From: Sorghum bicolor
Lineage: Eukaryota > Streptophyta > Magnoliopsida > Poales > Poaceae
Reading direction: 5' to 3'
DNA: 64,000 bases
NCBI RefSeq assembly: GCF_000003195.3
Contig: NC_012874.2
Span: 64,368,580-64,432,579, forward strand
Part shown: piece by piece, positions 1-8,990 of the stretch
Numbering within the stretch: the stretch's first letter is position 1
How the letters are laid out: each line of letters opens with the position of its first letter
Notes under the pieces: generated by a model
Database searches by the model: none
Seen by the model: the letters and a program-made list of their open reading frames with translations, nothing else
What the model was told of the DNA's origin: nothing
Position numbers and translations under genes: made by a program

Positions 1-2394
1 CACGGGCTCGGTCGCGGTAGCTGTCGTCTCTGGCACGGTAGAAGACTGTGCAAGCTGCTCGGACGAAGCTACAGACGACGACAGAAGCTCTGTAGTGGTA
101 ACTGGCGCCGTAAAGACTGCAGGGGCCTGCAGAGGAGGAGGCAAAGGGTCACCAGTCAAAGCACTATAGGTGAAGCTGAGGTGCGGATCTGTCTGCGAAT
201 CCCACACAAGCTGTGATGCTGACATTGACTGAGGATTGAAGCCGGAGCGGGGAGGAGTAAACTGTGGTACCTGCTCAAAGCCTGAAGAGATAGCACCCTG
301 AGAGACCTGGTGCTGTGGCGTCGAGAACGGCTGACCCTGAGCTGGTAGCTGGAGAGGCTGCTGAGACTGGCTCTGAGTCTGAGGCGCTGGAGTAGGCGGC
401 TTGACAGTCGAAGTGCCTAGGAGCTGAATCTGCGGTAGCTGAATCCCTGAGGCAGCCATGAGAGCGGCCATCATCGCTGTCTGCTGGGCCTGGAAAGCAA
501 GCTGCTGCTCCTGAAAGGTGAGAAGCTGACGCTGGAGCTCATCCTGCCTGGCCTGCATGGCTGCATTGATGGCAGCCTGATCCCTGTCTCGCCTCGCCTG
601 CTCTTCAGCTGCACGGCGCTGATCTGCCCTCATCCCCTCTAAGATAGCAAGCAGGGCGGGGTCTGAAACACTCGAAGAGCCGCCTGCCTCGTGGTCGTGA
701 GCTCTAGGAGAGAGGTCAGAACTGGCGGATGATAGCTATCATCCGAGCTGTCTGAGGCGAAGTCAAACTCTCCCTCTGCCTCTGCATCTGCGAACGCGCC
801 AATCGCTATATCCTGCTGCTCTTGTGTCTCTGGAACTGCTGCTGTACTGCGGGTGCCCCTGGGAGAAGGTGGGGGCACCGGTCCACGTGGTGCACGAGGA
901 GGAGGTGCACCTCTGAGGTCGTGATGCGCTCTGAACATCTGTCTGGGGTCATAGTGGGGGAAGACGGTGTCGGACTCTGTCAACTCCCTCTGTAAGTGAG
1001 CTGGCAGGGGTAGTGGCCTAGCACGAAGAATAAGCAGGGTGATCCAATGTGCGTAGGGCAACTGACGCCAGCCCCTGAAGCTCTCTGAGATGGTGTCCTC
1101 TATCTCTGAGACAATCAGATCCCACAAGTCAAACTCTGTCTGGGAGATGAGGTGAGCGACGAGCCACTGCTGGATACGAGTGAAGCCGTCTCTGTAACCT
1201 GTCCTGGGGAGAAGAGTCTTCCTCAACACAAAGTCAAGGATCCTAGCTGGGCGTGTCAAATCTCCCACTGTCCTGCTGGAGCCCTCCCCAAAAGGTGCAC
1301 GAAAACAGGGAGCCACGAAGTCAACAGGTGGTATCTCACCACCGTGAGGACGACGAGGGGGATCGACGTTCCCGTAGCACAACTGGTGAATCCTGGTGGG
1401 AGAGGCTCGCAGTCCAAGCACCTCTCTAGCCCTCTGAGATGTCACTCTGTAGTCTGTGCCTGCCAGTGCGTAGTGAATGTAACTGTGATCTGGAGAAACC
1501 CACACTGACGCATAGAACTCTCTGACCCACTGCTCACAGTAAGTGCCGGGGAGTGCAAGTAACTCTGGAAGTCCGTGGAGGTAGGTGAAATACTGGCGAA
1601 TGTCTGCTCCAACCATGTTCCCCAGTATCTCTAGATCTATCACTCTGTGCTCCCTGAACTGTGACTGAGAGCGAACCAGTGCCTCGTAGATGTCCTCCTG
1701 GACTACTGTGTAGAACCTGGCACCGGCTCTGGGATCCCTAGCAGCTGGGAACCAAGTAGGAAATGGAACAAACTGTAGCTGCTGGATCTCTCTCGCTGAC
1801 ACAAGAGTGAGATCCCTGTGGATCCTGACTGGCCTCGGTCGAGAAGCTGGGGTGCCTCTAGCTGGTGTAGCACGAGCAGTGGAGGTGGACTGACCCTGCG
1901 TACCAGTCCGAGGAGTGGCCTGGGTACGAGCGTGAGTCGACCTCTGGAGAGGCTGCTCCTGCTCCTGCTCCTGTGCTGGACCCTCTACCTAGGTCTCTGT
2001 CTCAGTGTCGGGATCCTCCTGAGCCTGATCCCTAACCACAAGCCTAATCCTCTGTCCTCCAATCGTCACGGTGCCTGGAGGGGATCCATGGAAAGCCTTT
2101 GTCTCAAGAACTGCACGCCGCTGCCGTGGCGTGAGGTCATCCCCTATCCTCAAAGCACCTGCTCGACCACCTCTCTCTGCGGCCTCTGCTGCTGCTGCCA
2201 CTGCATCTGCGACCTCTACCTCTCTGTCGGTGGCCTTGCGTTTCTTGGTAGCCAACTTCTTTCCCTTGCCTTTCTCTGCCGCTGACAGGCGACGGGGAGG
2301 ATCACCTCCACCATCACCCCCTGGGGAACCTCCTGAGCCAGCTGCCGGACCACTGACATTCTTGCAACGTGCCATTGCAAGAACTATCGACTGA
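1..2394 (-). pseudogene. Transposase_32-like (putative plant transposon protein) ORF, broken, runs off left edge
   Basis: The reading begins at the ATG at 2394 with a basic, alanine- and glycine-rich N-terminus. It meets an in-frame TAG at 1989-1991 and continues in the same frame through a Gln/Thr/Pro-rich linker. The conserved block is about 1080-1800 (residues starting IQQLQFVPFPTW, then FYASVWV and YRVTSQRAREVLGL), which resembles the putative plant transposon protein domain found beside retroelements in plants. A one- or two-base change near 720-728 then shifts the frame. From there to the window edge the other frame encodes a Gln-rich, probably coiled segment (about 1-715). It lies downstream of copia pol on the same strand, the position of the env-like or extra ORF of SIRE-type elements. 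Function is unknown, and the domain call is from memory of the family. Confidence 0.6.
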
Positions 2395-2936
2395 TCAAGT
2401 GTCCGACAAACAACCAACTGACAATGGAGATTAATGCGCTGCAGAGAATAGACAAGATAGGGTATATATAAGAAATTATAACAACTAGAGGTGAGTGAAC
2501 CCTATAGATCGCAAGAATAGATGAGGAACGATCGAGAAAGGCTTACGATCTGAGGTCGAGACGCGTTCCCAAGGAGATATTGCGATCGAAGACTACCAGA
2601 GACCACGTGTCCTCTCCTCAAGGTGCTACAAGGATTAGATGTATAAGATCGAGATCAAAACACCTTTCTTTACCATTGATACAAAGACTCGAGCAACTTG
2701 GGGGCACAGAGAAAAGGACTTACCCCAAAACCTAACCACTTCGCAAGGAGGGAAACCAGAGCGAGGAGAAGGAAGGGAAGAAGTCCCTTAGCAGATCTGG
2801 CACGGGGGAATGCTCCAAACTCGCCGGGGAACGACGCACGGACGACGGCGGCGGCGCTAGGGCACGGGCGCGGCCAGAGATCGGAGGAGGAAGAAAGGAA
2901 AACTGCCGCGGAGAGCCCCTGGGCGCGGGCTTTATG
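2395..2936 (-). promoter_or_regulatory. Leader of the Transposase_32-like ORF with a possible 5'-UTR intron
   Basis: On the minus strand a TATA-like GCATAAAG (2930-2937) lies just downstream of the CACCGGAC array. It is followed by a GC- and pyrimidine-rich leader. A good donor (GTAAGT, beginning at 2723) and an acceptor (CTGCAG, ending at 2439) would remove a 285-bp intron before the ATG at 2394. This layout looks like an independent transcription unit inside the retrotransposon. The splice sites are read by eye only. Confidence 0.4.
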
Positions 2937-3215
2937 CGTCCGCCGCGGGGTCACCGGACGCTCTTAATGTGGCACCGGACGCGTCCGGTGACCACCGGAC
3001 TCATGCGCAGAGAGGTCTGCAATTCGGCATTGCACCGGACGATGGGCACCGGACGCTGGCCTTAGCGTCCGGTGCTTCAGGTCACGCCAGGTGAGCACCG
3101 AACGCACCGCACCGGACACTGTAGGGACACTGTTCCTGCGTCCGGTGAGTGCAGTCTGGCACACTCACCGCACCGGACGCACAGAGGCAGCGTCCGGTGC
3201 ATCGTCCGGTGCTCC
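2937..3215. repeat. Cluster of CACCGGAC/GTCCGGTG motifs
   Basis: About a dozen copies of CACCGGAC or its complement, many as imperfect palindromes such as CACCGGACGCGTCCGGTG, crowd into under 300 bp. They lie directly upstream (minus strand) of a TATA-like box. Equivalent clusters lie in the copia LTRs at 22597-22875, 24071-24240 and 26430-26600. Confidence 0.85.
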
Positions 3216-3469
3216 TCTGAGCACTTTTTCAACTAAGCACCACGTCCGACTTTGACCCAACCAAGTTCCATTTCCAAAAGCACACAATTAAACACCAAAT
3301 GGAACTGGTATGAGTGACTTCTCTCAAACCCTCAAATTTTCAAAATTATTTAGCTATAGGCTTAGTAGTTTTTATGAAAATAGTTCGAGAAAACCACCAA
3401 GGAGCATCGTATGGCCATAAAGCTAGGGGTTTGAATCACAATGAGCTTTGAATGCTCCCCCTATCTATG
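3216..3469 (-). other. Copia internal non-coding sequence, left side of gypsy insertion
   Basis: No ORF or RNA signal is seen. The stretch ends in CTATG (3465-3469), the left copy of the gypsy target-site duplication, and is continuous with 15877 onward. Confidence 0.7.
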
Positions 3470-4172
3470 TGTTGACACTGTTTTTGGGCACGTGTCCAGG
3501 CCGGCGGGATAAGACGGCAGTGTTTTGTTTACAGGATGAGTTGCCGATGAGGATGGTTGCCGATGAAGGAGAGGTTGAACGTGACTAAGTCTATAGGCGG
3601 TGATGTGTCTGTGCTGATGGCTATGATGAGGAAGTCTGCTGATGACTATGGTAAGGGAATCTGCCGATGATACGAAGGGAGAGTTCGGGAGCCGCCGATG
3701 GTTTGTGGAAGAGTTTCAGTTTGTCACGGGGGATAGTTTTGTTATTTCCTTAATTATTTAAATCGTTTTGTATACGGATTACATGTAATTTGGAATTCGA
3801 ATTCTAATCGTGTCTGGCTGTAGCTCTTTGAGCAGGGTATAAATATAGACCCTAGGACCTTGTAATGAGACATCTATCAATCAATCAAACACACGTTTTT
3901 ACTCATATTCCAGCATCTAATTTTTCGACGACTTCGTCATACTTTTTCCTTTTCATTACGAGTTCTTAGGAATTCGTCGACTTAAGCTCGGCGCGTTCTC
4001 AAGTTCCGTGTGAGTACCTCTTAGCCGTGACATCCGGGCGCATCGCTGTTGTCAGGACTAAAGTATTCGAGTTACCACCTTTGCCGATAGTAAGGTCAAA
4101 TCGGCTGGCACGCCTTAACGTTTGAATCGGGTATTAGCCCTTTGTGTTTGCAGACCAGCTTTTGCACCAACA
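3470..4172 (+). repeat. Gypsy 5' LTR
   Basis: Its boundaries are fixed by the TG...CA ends, the CTATG duplication and equality of length with the 3' LTR. A TATA box (TATAAATA, 3838-3845) marks the likely promoter. The transcript start would lie roughly 25-35 bp downstream, near the CTTGTAATGAGACATC segment. Confidence 0.95.
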
Positions 4173-4179
4173 CATCTTT

Positions 4180-4197
4180 TGGCACGCCCAGTGGGAC
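4180..4197 (+). other. Putative primer-binding site of the gypsy element
   Basis: Seven bases after the LTR lies TGGCACGCCCAGTGGGAC, beginning with the TGG expected to pair with a tRNA CCA end. It is not the initiator-Met type. The matching tRNA was not identified. Confidence 0.55.
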
Positions 4198-4218
4198 TGA
4201 TTCAAGATCAAGATCAAC

Positions 4219-6315
4219 ATGTCGACTTCTGAGTTTGATCAAGAGAACGTCATCCCCGTGACGGAAGCCAATCTCAAGGATGAGCAGAAGCAAGCTATTG
4301 CTAAAGCCATGGAGGATTACAAGCAGCAATGCCTGAGGTCCTTCAGCATGAACAGGAGCGGTGAGGTGATTCAGAAGGATGCACTGCTGGCTCCTCGGCA
4401 GGTTACTTTTGAGTTAAATCCTGGCAAACTTCAAGAGATGGTTGACAGCGCGATCAACCGCGCTTTGATCAATCAAGCTGGTGTACTGTCTAATACGGTT
4501 TTCAATGCCGTGGCAAGAACTTTCAAGGAAGGACAAATCCCACCAGATTATGTGGGCCCCACTTATCACCAGCCAAAGTCACCAGTGGTCACAGCTCCAT
4601 CGGCTGCTACGGCCGCTGCGGGTATGGAGATTCCTGTTCCACCAAGTACGTTAGGAGTCACCAATGGACAGTCTATGCCGATGACAACTAATCCACAGAC
4701 TTCGGATGGGCAGATTAAACTTGCCACAGATCTGTTAGCATCGGCAATGACAGGGTTAACCCGTCCTCCCAACTGGTGGGGTTATGGCATGCCTCCAAAG
4801 TTAACGCCGGGTACATCGCAGACGACTGATATGAGAGGCAAGACTCCTATGGCATCGGCACCTCCCAATATGCCGATGAACCAGAGTCCCCAGTATACTA
4901 CAACTACAACTGCAAGACCTCACACTGGGAATTCTCAAGCTCCAATGTTCCAGATGCCTAACGCATCGACAGACTCGATGCTGATGCAACAGAGGTCTAT
5001 GGCTCAATCAGGGTATGTCAATTCAATGATGATGCCCAATTACCAGTCATCGGCAGGGCCTATGGCGATGAACGCTAATAATGGATGGCTTGGGCAGCAA
5101 GTCTTTCCGCAAACACCCCAACAGAGTCACCAGGCTACAGGGTTCCAGCAAGGACAGATTTATCCCGGGTTCCAGAATCAGGGGATCCCTAACCAGCCAA
5201 AGAATCTCGGGCAGCAGCTCGTCGGACAGCAGATTGGCGGGCAACAGCTTGGTGGTCCACAGGTTGGAGGCCAGATGATCAACCCAATGTTCCGTGCAGA
5301 TCGCGCACCGAACAGACACGTGGAGGCTCACCATCAGATACCGGATCCGCAACTTCCTCATCGGCAGGAAGCCAATGCGTACTGGGCCGATAAGATTGTT
5401 GAAGTAATGAGAGACCAATTTGGGATAAAACCCAAAGTCAACACTTACTCTTATCGGACACCGTATCCTCCCGCATATGATTTGATCCCGCTTCCGCATC
5501 GGTACAAGGTGCCAGATTTTACTAAGTTTTCTGGGCAAGACGACACGTCAACCATGGAGCATGTCAACAGGTTCATCATTCAATGCGGAGAAGCCGGTAA
5601 CAGGGACGAATTGAGGGTTCGTCTATTTTCATCATCATTGTCTGGATCGGCCTTTACCTGGTTCATATCACTACCTCCTAACTCAGTGATCACTTGGGCC
5701 GACCTGGAGAAGCAATTCCACAAATACTTCTTTTCTGGAGTTCATGAGAAGAAGATCACCGATTTGGTCAAATTGAGACAACGCAATGATGAATCGGTTG
5801 AAGGTTTTGTGCAGAGGATACGGGAAGTCAAAAATAAATGTTATAGTCTGGTTCTAGATGATCGGCAGCTAGCCGATTTGGCTTTCCAAGGTTTATTGCC
5901 ACACATCAGGGATAAGTATGCCTCTCAGGAGTTTGAAAGGTTAAGTCATCTGGTGCAGAGGATCTCTGATCAAGACATCAAGCCTTTCGAGCCCAAAAGA
6001 GCATGGAACAAGAAGGTATCATTTGTTGATGAGGCAACAAGCTCAGATTCTGATGAGGAACCAGTCATCGGCTTGGCAGAGTGGGTAATGAACAAGAAGC
6101 CGATGTCCTGTCCTTTTGGGCAGAAGGAACCAGAGAAGTTCGCTTTTGACACCGCTAAGGCCGATAGGATATTTGATTTTCTACTTCAGGAAGGTCAGAT
6201 GAAGCTGTCTCCTAATCACGTGATCCCATCGGCTGAGGAGTTGAAGAGGATGAAATATTGCAAGTGGCATAATGCAACTTCTCATGACACCAATGAGTGC
6301 AAAGTTTTCAGATAG
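4219..6315 (+). CDS. Gypsy (Tat) gag, ends at an in-frame TAG
   Basis: This is the 698-residue capsid/nucleocapsid precursor that would coat the element RNA. The N-terminal half is Gln/Pro/Met-rich and low complexity, with a repetitive Gly-Gln stretch near 5200-5280. The gag core lies at about residues 430-580 and includes FTWFISLPPNSVITWADLEK. The C-terminus has CKWHNATSHDTNEC, a CX2HX4HX4C zinc-knuckle variant. The ATG at 4219 is the first good start after the primer site. The stop (TAG, 6313-6315) is followed by CAG, and the same frame stays open to 7872. The stop is therefore probably a nonsense mutation, or less likely a leaky stop. Confidence 0.9.
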   Translation: MSTSEFDQENVIPVTEANLKDEQKQAIAKAMEDYKQQCLRSFSMNRSGEVIQKDALLAPRQVTFELNPGKLQEMVDSAINRALINQAGVLSNTVFNAVARTFKEGQIPPDYVGPTYHQPKSPVVTAPSAATAAAGMEIPVPPSTLGVTNGQSMPMTTNPQTSDGQIKLATDLLASAMTGLTRPPNWWGYGMPPKLTPGTSQTTDMRGKTPMASAPPNMPMNQSPQYTTTTTARPHTGNSQAPMFQMPNASTDSMLMQQRSMAQSGYVNSMMMPNYQSSAGPMAMNANNGWLGQQVFPQTPQQSHQATGFQQGQIYPGFQNQGIPNQPKNLGQQLVGQQIGGQQLGGPQVGGQMINPMFRADRAPNRHVEAHHQIPDPQLPHRQEANAYWADKIVEVMRDQFGIKPKVNTYSYRTPYPPAYDLIPLPHRYKVPDFTKFSGQDDTSTMEHVNRFIIQCGEAGNRDELRVRLFSSSLSGSAFTWFISLPPNSVITWADLEKQFHKYFFSGVHEKKITDLVKLRQRNDESVEGFVQRIREVKNKCYSLVLDDRQLADLAFQGLLPHIRDKYASQEFERLSHLVQRISDQDIKPFEPKRAWNKKVSFVDEATSSDSDEEPVIGLAEWVMNKKPMSCPFGQKEPEKFAFDTAKADRIFDFLLQEGQMKLSPNHVIPSAEELKRMKYCKWHNATSHDTNECKVFR

Positions 6316-7875
6316 CAGCTGCAATCGGCTATAGAGTCTGGGAGGATCAAGTTTGACAGTTCCAAGACCCAAAAGCCGATGAAGATAGACCAACATCCTT
6401 TTCCGACAAACATGTTGGATGCCAAGGGAAAGGCCAAGGTATTAACATCGGAAGCAGCCGAGAAAAGTGCATCGATAGATATTCAGCATCAAGTTACTAC
6501 TGCCGATGCAAGAGGTAGGGGCTTGGTTCAGGAAGGAACCAGCTCAGGTAGGCCTCCTCGGTCTGGCATCGTTATAACTCATAGAAGACCTCGGGAAACT
6601 TGGCAGCAACGAGAAGGTCGGTACCGGCGCCAGCAAGAAGATTATCGTCGGGAAGAGGAAAGACGCCGACATGAGTGGAATTGGCATAAGGATCACTGGA
6701 ATTGTCCGTTCTTCATCCATTGCTGGGAAGAGAATATCAAGCTTCCTACTGTCAGAGATTGCCCTAAATGCAACGGTTACGATCGGTACGACAGGTCCGA
6801 TCGGAACTATCGTGATAATGATCGGCGCTTCAATGGGTCGATTAGAGGGAGAGCATCCGTCCATGATCGGCTGGGGGGCAGACTCAGTGTACACGACAGG
6901 CTTGGTGATCATGTCCAGTATTTTCCCAGGAACCAGGAAGAACTTGAGGAGATGGCTAATGCACGAGTTCCCGACGAATTTATATTTTGCAGGGATGCCA
7001 ATACGCATCGGATGGAGTCAAGGGAGAATCATCGCCCAACAGCAAGGCAAAGACCGCTCCCTCCATGGTGTCCAGAGGGGTTGACCAAGACACAGAAAAG
7101 GAGGTTGCAGCGCGAAAGGCGAGAAGGGCTAAGCAAGGGTGAGAACTCTGGTCGGTTTGAAGATCAGCAGCAATCAAGTCGCGAGGGGGAAGGTCCATCG
7201 GCAGATATCAACATGGTCTTCATGTTGCCGATGGAGTTTCTTGCGCCATCTAGCGATGATGAGTTGGAATTTTCCGACCAAATAGCTCAATTGGCTCTGG
7301 ATCCGATGACGGCTATTTTCGAGAAACCTGCCGATGACGAAAGACAACATCTTAAGGCTTTGTTCGTCAAAGGGAGGGTTGATGGGCAGCCGATGACCAA
7401 GATTCTAGTTGATGGTGGAGCTGCTATTAACATCATGCCGTATGCAGTATATCGGAAGCTTGGGAGAGGGGATCAGGATTTGACCAAGACCGATATGATG
7501 CTTAAAGACTTTGAAGGGAATGTGTCTCCAGTCAAGGGGGCAATATGTGTAGAGTTGACCATCGGCAGCAAGACCTTGCCGACGTCTTTCTTTGTGATCA
7601 ATGGAAAGGGTGCTTACAACTTGCTATTAGGGAGAGATTGGATTCACGCCAATTGTTGCATCCCATCTACAATGCACCAATGCTTGGTCCAGTGGGTAGG
7701 TGACAAGATTGAAATTGTCCCAGGAGATTCCTCTTATGTCATTGCATCGGCAGAAGCAGACACCTATGAGAAGACTAGGTGTATTTCAGGAGAAGTTTGG
7801 GAGAAGGATTTTCTCAAAGTTGTCGATTACGAGATTCCACCGATCCAAGCAGTCGGTTCTGACGACGGTTTTTAA
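6316..7875 (+). CDS. Gypsy gag C-terminal part and aspartic protease
   Basis: This continues the gag frame after the TAG. An independent translation could start at the ATG at 6379 (498 residues). It has Arg-rich RNA-binding-like sequence, a Cys/His cluster (CPFFIHC...CPKC, about 6709-6770), then a retropepsin near residues 325-425 of that ORF. The active-site motif is VDGGAAINIM (about 7405-7434), the DGG-type site usual in Tat/Athila elements, and LLLGRDWI is the second flap/helix signature. The frame ends TTTTTAA at 7873-7875, where the A of the stop is also the A of the next ATG. Confidence 0.88.
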   Translation, partial: QLQSAIESGRIKFDSSKTQKPMKIDQHPFPTNMLDAKGKAKVLTSEAAEKSASIDIQHQVTTADARGRGLVQEGTSSGRPPRSGIVITHRRPRETWQQREGRYRRQQEDYRREEERRRHEWNWHKDHWNCPFFIHCWEENIKLPTVRDCPKCNGYDRYDRSDRNYRDNDRRFNGSIRGRASVHDRLGGRLSVHDRLGDHVQYFPRNQEELEEMANARVPDEFIFCRDANTHRMESRENHRPTARQRPLPPWCPEGLTKTQKRRLQRERREGLSKGENSGRFEDQQQSSREGEGPSADINMVFMLPMEFLAPSSDDELEFSDQIAQLALDPMTAIFEKPADDERQHLKALFVKGRVDGQPMTKILVDGGAAINIMPYAVYRKLGRGDQDLTKTDMMLKDFEGNVSPVKGAICVELTIGSKTLPTSFFVINGKGAYNLLLGRDWIHANCCIPSTMHQCLVQWVGDKIEIVPGDSSYVIASAEADTYEKTRCISGEVWEKDFLKVVDYEIPPIQAVGSDDGF

Positions 7876-8990
7876 TGGATAGGTTCGCCGATGATGGAAA
7901 GTTAGGCCAGGGATTCACATTGGCCGATGATTTGGTAGAAGTAGATATCGGTAGTGGTGATAAGCCTAGACCTACTTTTATTAGTGCTAAGTTAAATCCT
8001 GAATGTAAGCAGCAATTAACCAATTTGTTAAAGGAATATAAAGATTGCTTTGCTTGGGACTATACTAAGATGCCTGGTCTGGATCGATCAATTGTTGAGC
8101 ATCGGTTGCCTATCAAGTCTGGATTTCGGCCGCATCAACAACCAGCTCGCCGATGTAATCCTAATATCCTCCCTGATATTAAGGCCGAAATCACCAAACT
8201 TATTGAAGCTAAGTTTATTCGGCAGTGTCGGTATGCCGAATGGATTTCAAACGTTGTTCCGGTCTACAAGAAGAACGGGAAGCTTCGGGTCTGTATTGAT
8301 TTTAGGAATCTCAATAAAGCTACGCCGATGGATGGATACCCAATGCCGGTTGCCGATCTGTTGGTTGACGCCGCGGCTGGGCATTGGATCATTAGCTTTA
8401 TGGATGGCAATGCAGGATACAACCAAATATTCATGGATGAAGAAGATATTCCAAAAACTGCGTTCAGATGCCCTGGTCATGTTGGATTGTTCGAGTGGAT
8501 AGTCATGACTTTTGGCCTTAAGAATGCTGGTGCTACTTATCAGAGGGCCATGAATTTTATATTTCATGAGTTCATCGGCAAACTAGTAGAGATTTATATT
8601 GATGATGTGGTGGTCAAATCTGGGGACTTCGCAAAGCATCTTGCCGATCTGCGAAAGGTATTGGAGTGCACACGGAAGCATGGATTGAAGATGAATCCCA
8701 ACAAGTGTGCATTTGGTGTATCGGCAGGGCAATTTCTTGGTTTCATGGTTCATCAAAGGGGGATTGAAATTAGTCGAAGATCTATTGATGCCATCAATAA
8801 GATAGTGGCCCCTACCAACAAGACCGAGCTCCAGTCCTTGATCGGCAAGGTAAATTTTATCAGGAGATTTATTTCTAATTTGTCTGGTAAAATTCATGCT
8901 TTCAGTTCTCTTCTTAAGCTAAAAGCCGATCAAGAATTTATTTGGGGAAGGAACAGCAGTTGGCTCTGGATGAAATCAAGAAGTATTTAG
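7875..8990 (+). CDS. Gypsy reverse transcriptase
   Basis: A 371-residue ORF starts at an ATG overlapping the previous stop (TAATG). It would copy element RNA into DNA in virus-like particles. RT motifs are in order: VVPVYKKNGKLRVCIDFRNLN, the FMDGNAGYNQI catalytic Asp block, MTFGLKNAGATYQRAMN and the YIDD active site at about residue 240. The thumb follows (LGFMVHQRGIEIS). The ORF ends in a shifted tail: the true continuation is in the next frame from about 8945, where one base appears to be missing in the TTTGGGGAAG run. Confidence 0.92.
   Translation: MDRFADDGKLGQGFTLADDLVEVDIGSGDKPRPTFISAKLNPECKQQLTNLLKEYKDCFAWDYTKMPGLDRSIVEHRLPIKSGFRPHQQPARRCNPNILPDIKAEITKLIEAKFIRQCRYAEWISNVVPVYKKNGKLRVCIDFRNLNKATPMDGYPMPVADLLVDAAAGHWIISFMDGNAGYNQIFMDEEDIPKTAFRCPGHVGLFEWIVMTFGLKNAGATYQRAMNFIFHEFIGKLVEIYIDDVVVKSGDFAKHLADLRKVLECTRKHGLKMNPNKCAFGVSAGQFLGFMVHQRGIEISRRSIDAINKIVAPTNKTELQSLIGKVNFIRRFISNLSGKIHAFSSLLKLKADQEFIWGRNSSWLWMKSRSI

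Noticed and set aside
1152..1508. 118-residue plus-strand ORF
   Set aside because: Antisense to the conserved Transposase_32-like region.
5047..5538. 163-residue minus-strand ORF
   Set aside because: Shadow of the gypsy gag; no stop is expected because of the gag codon bias.
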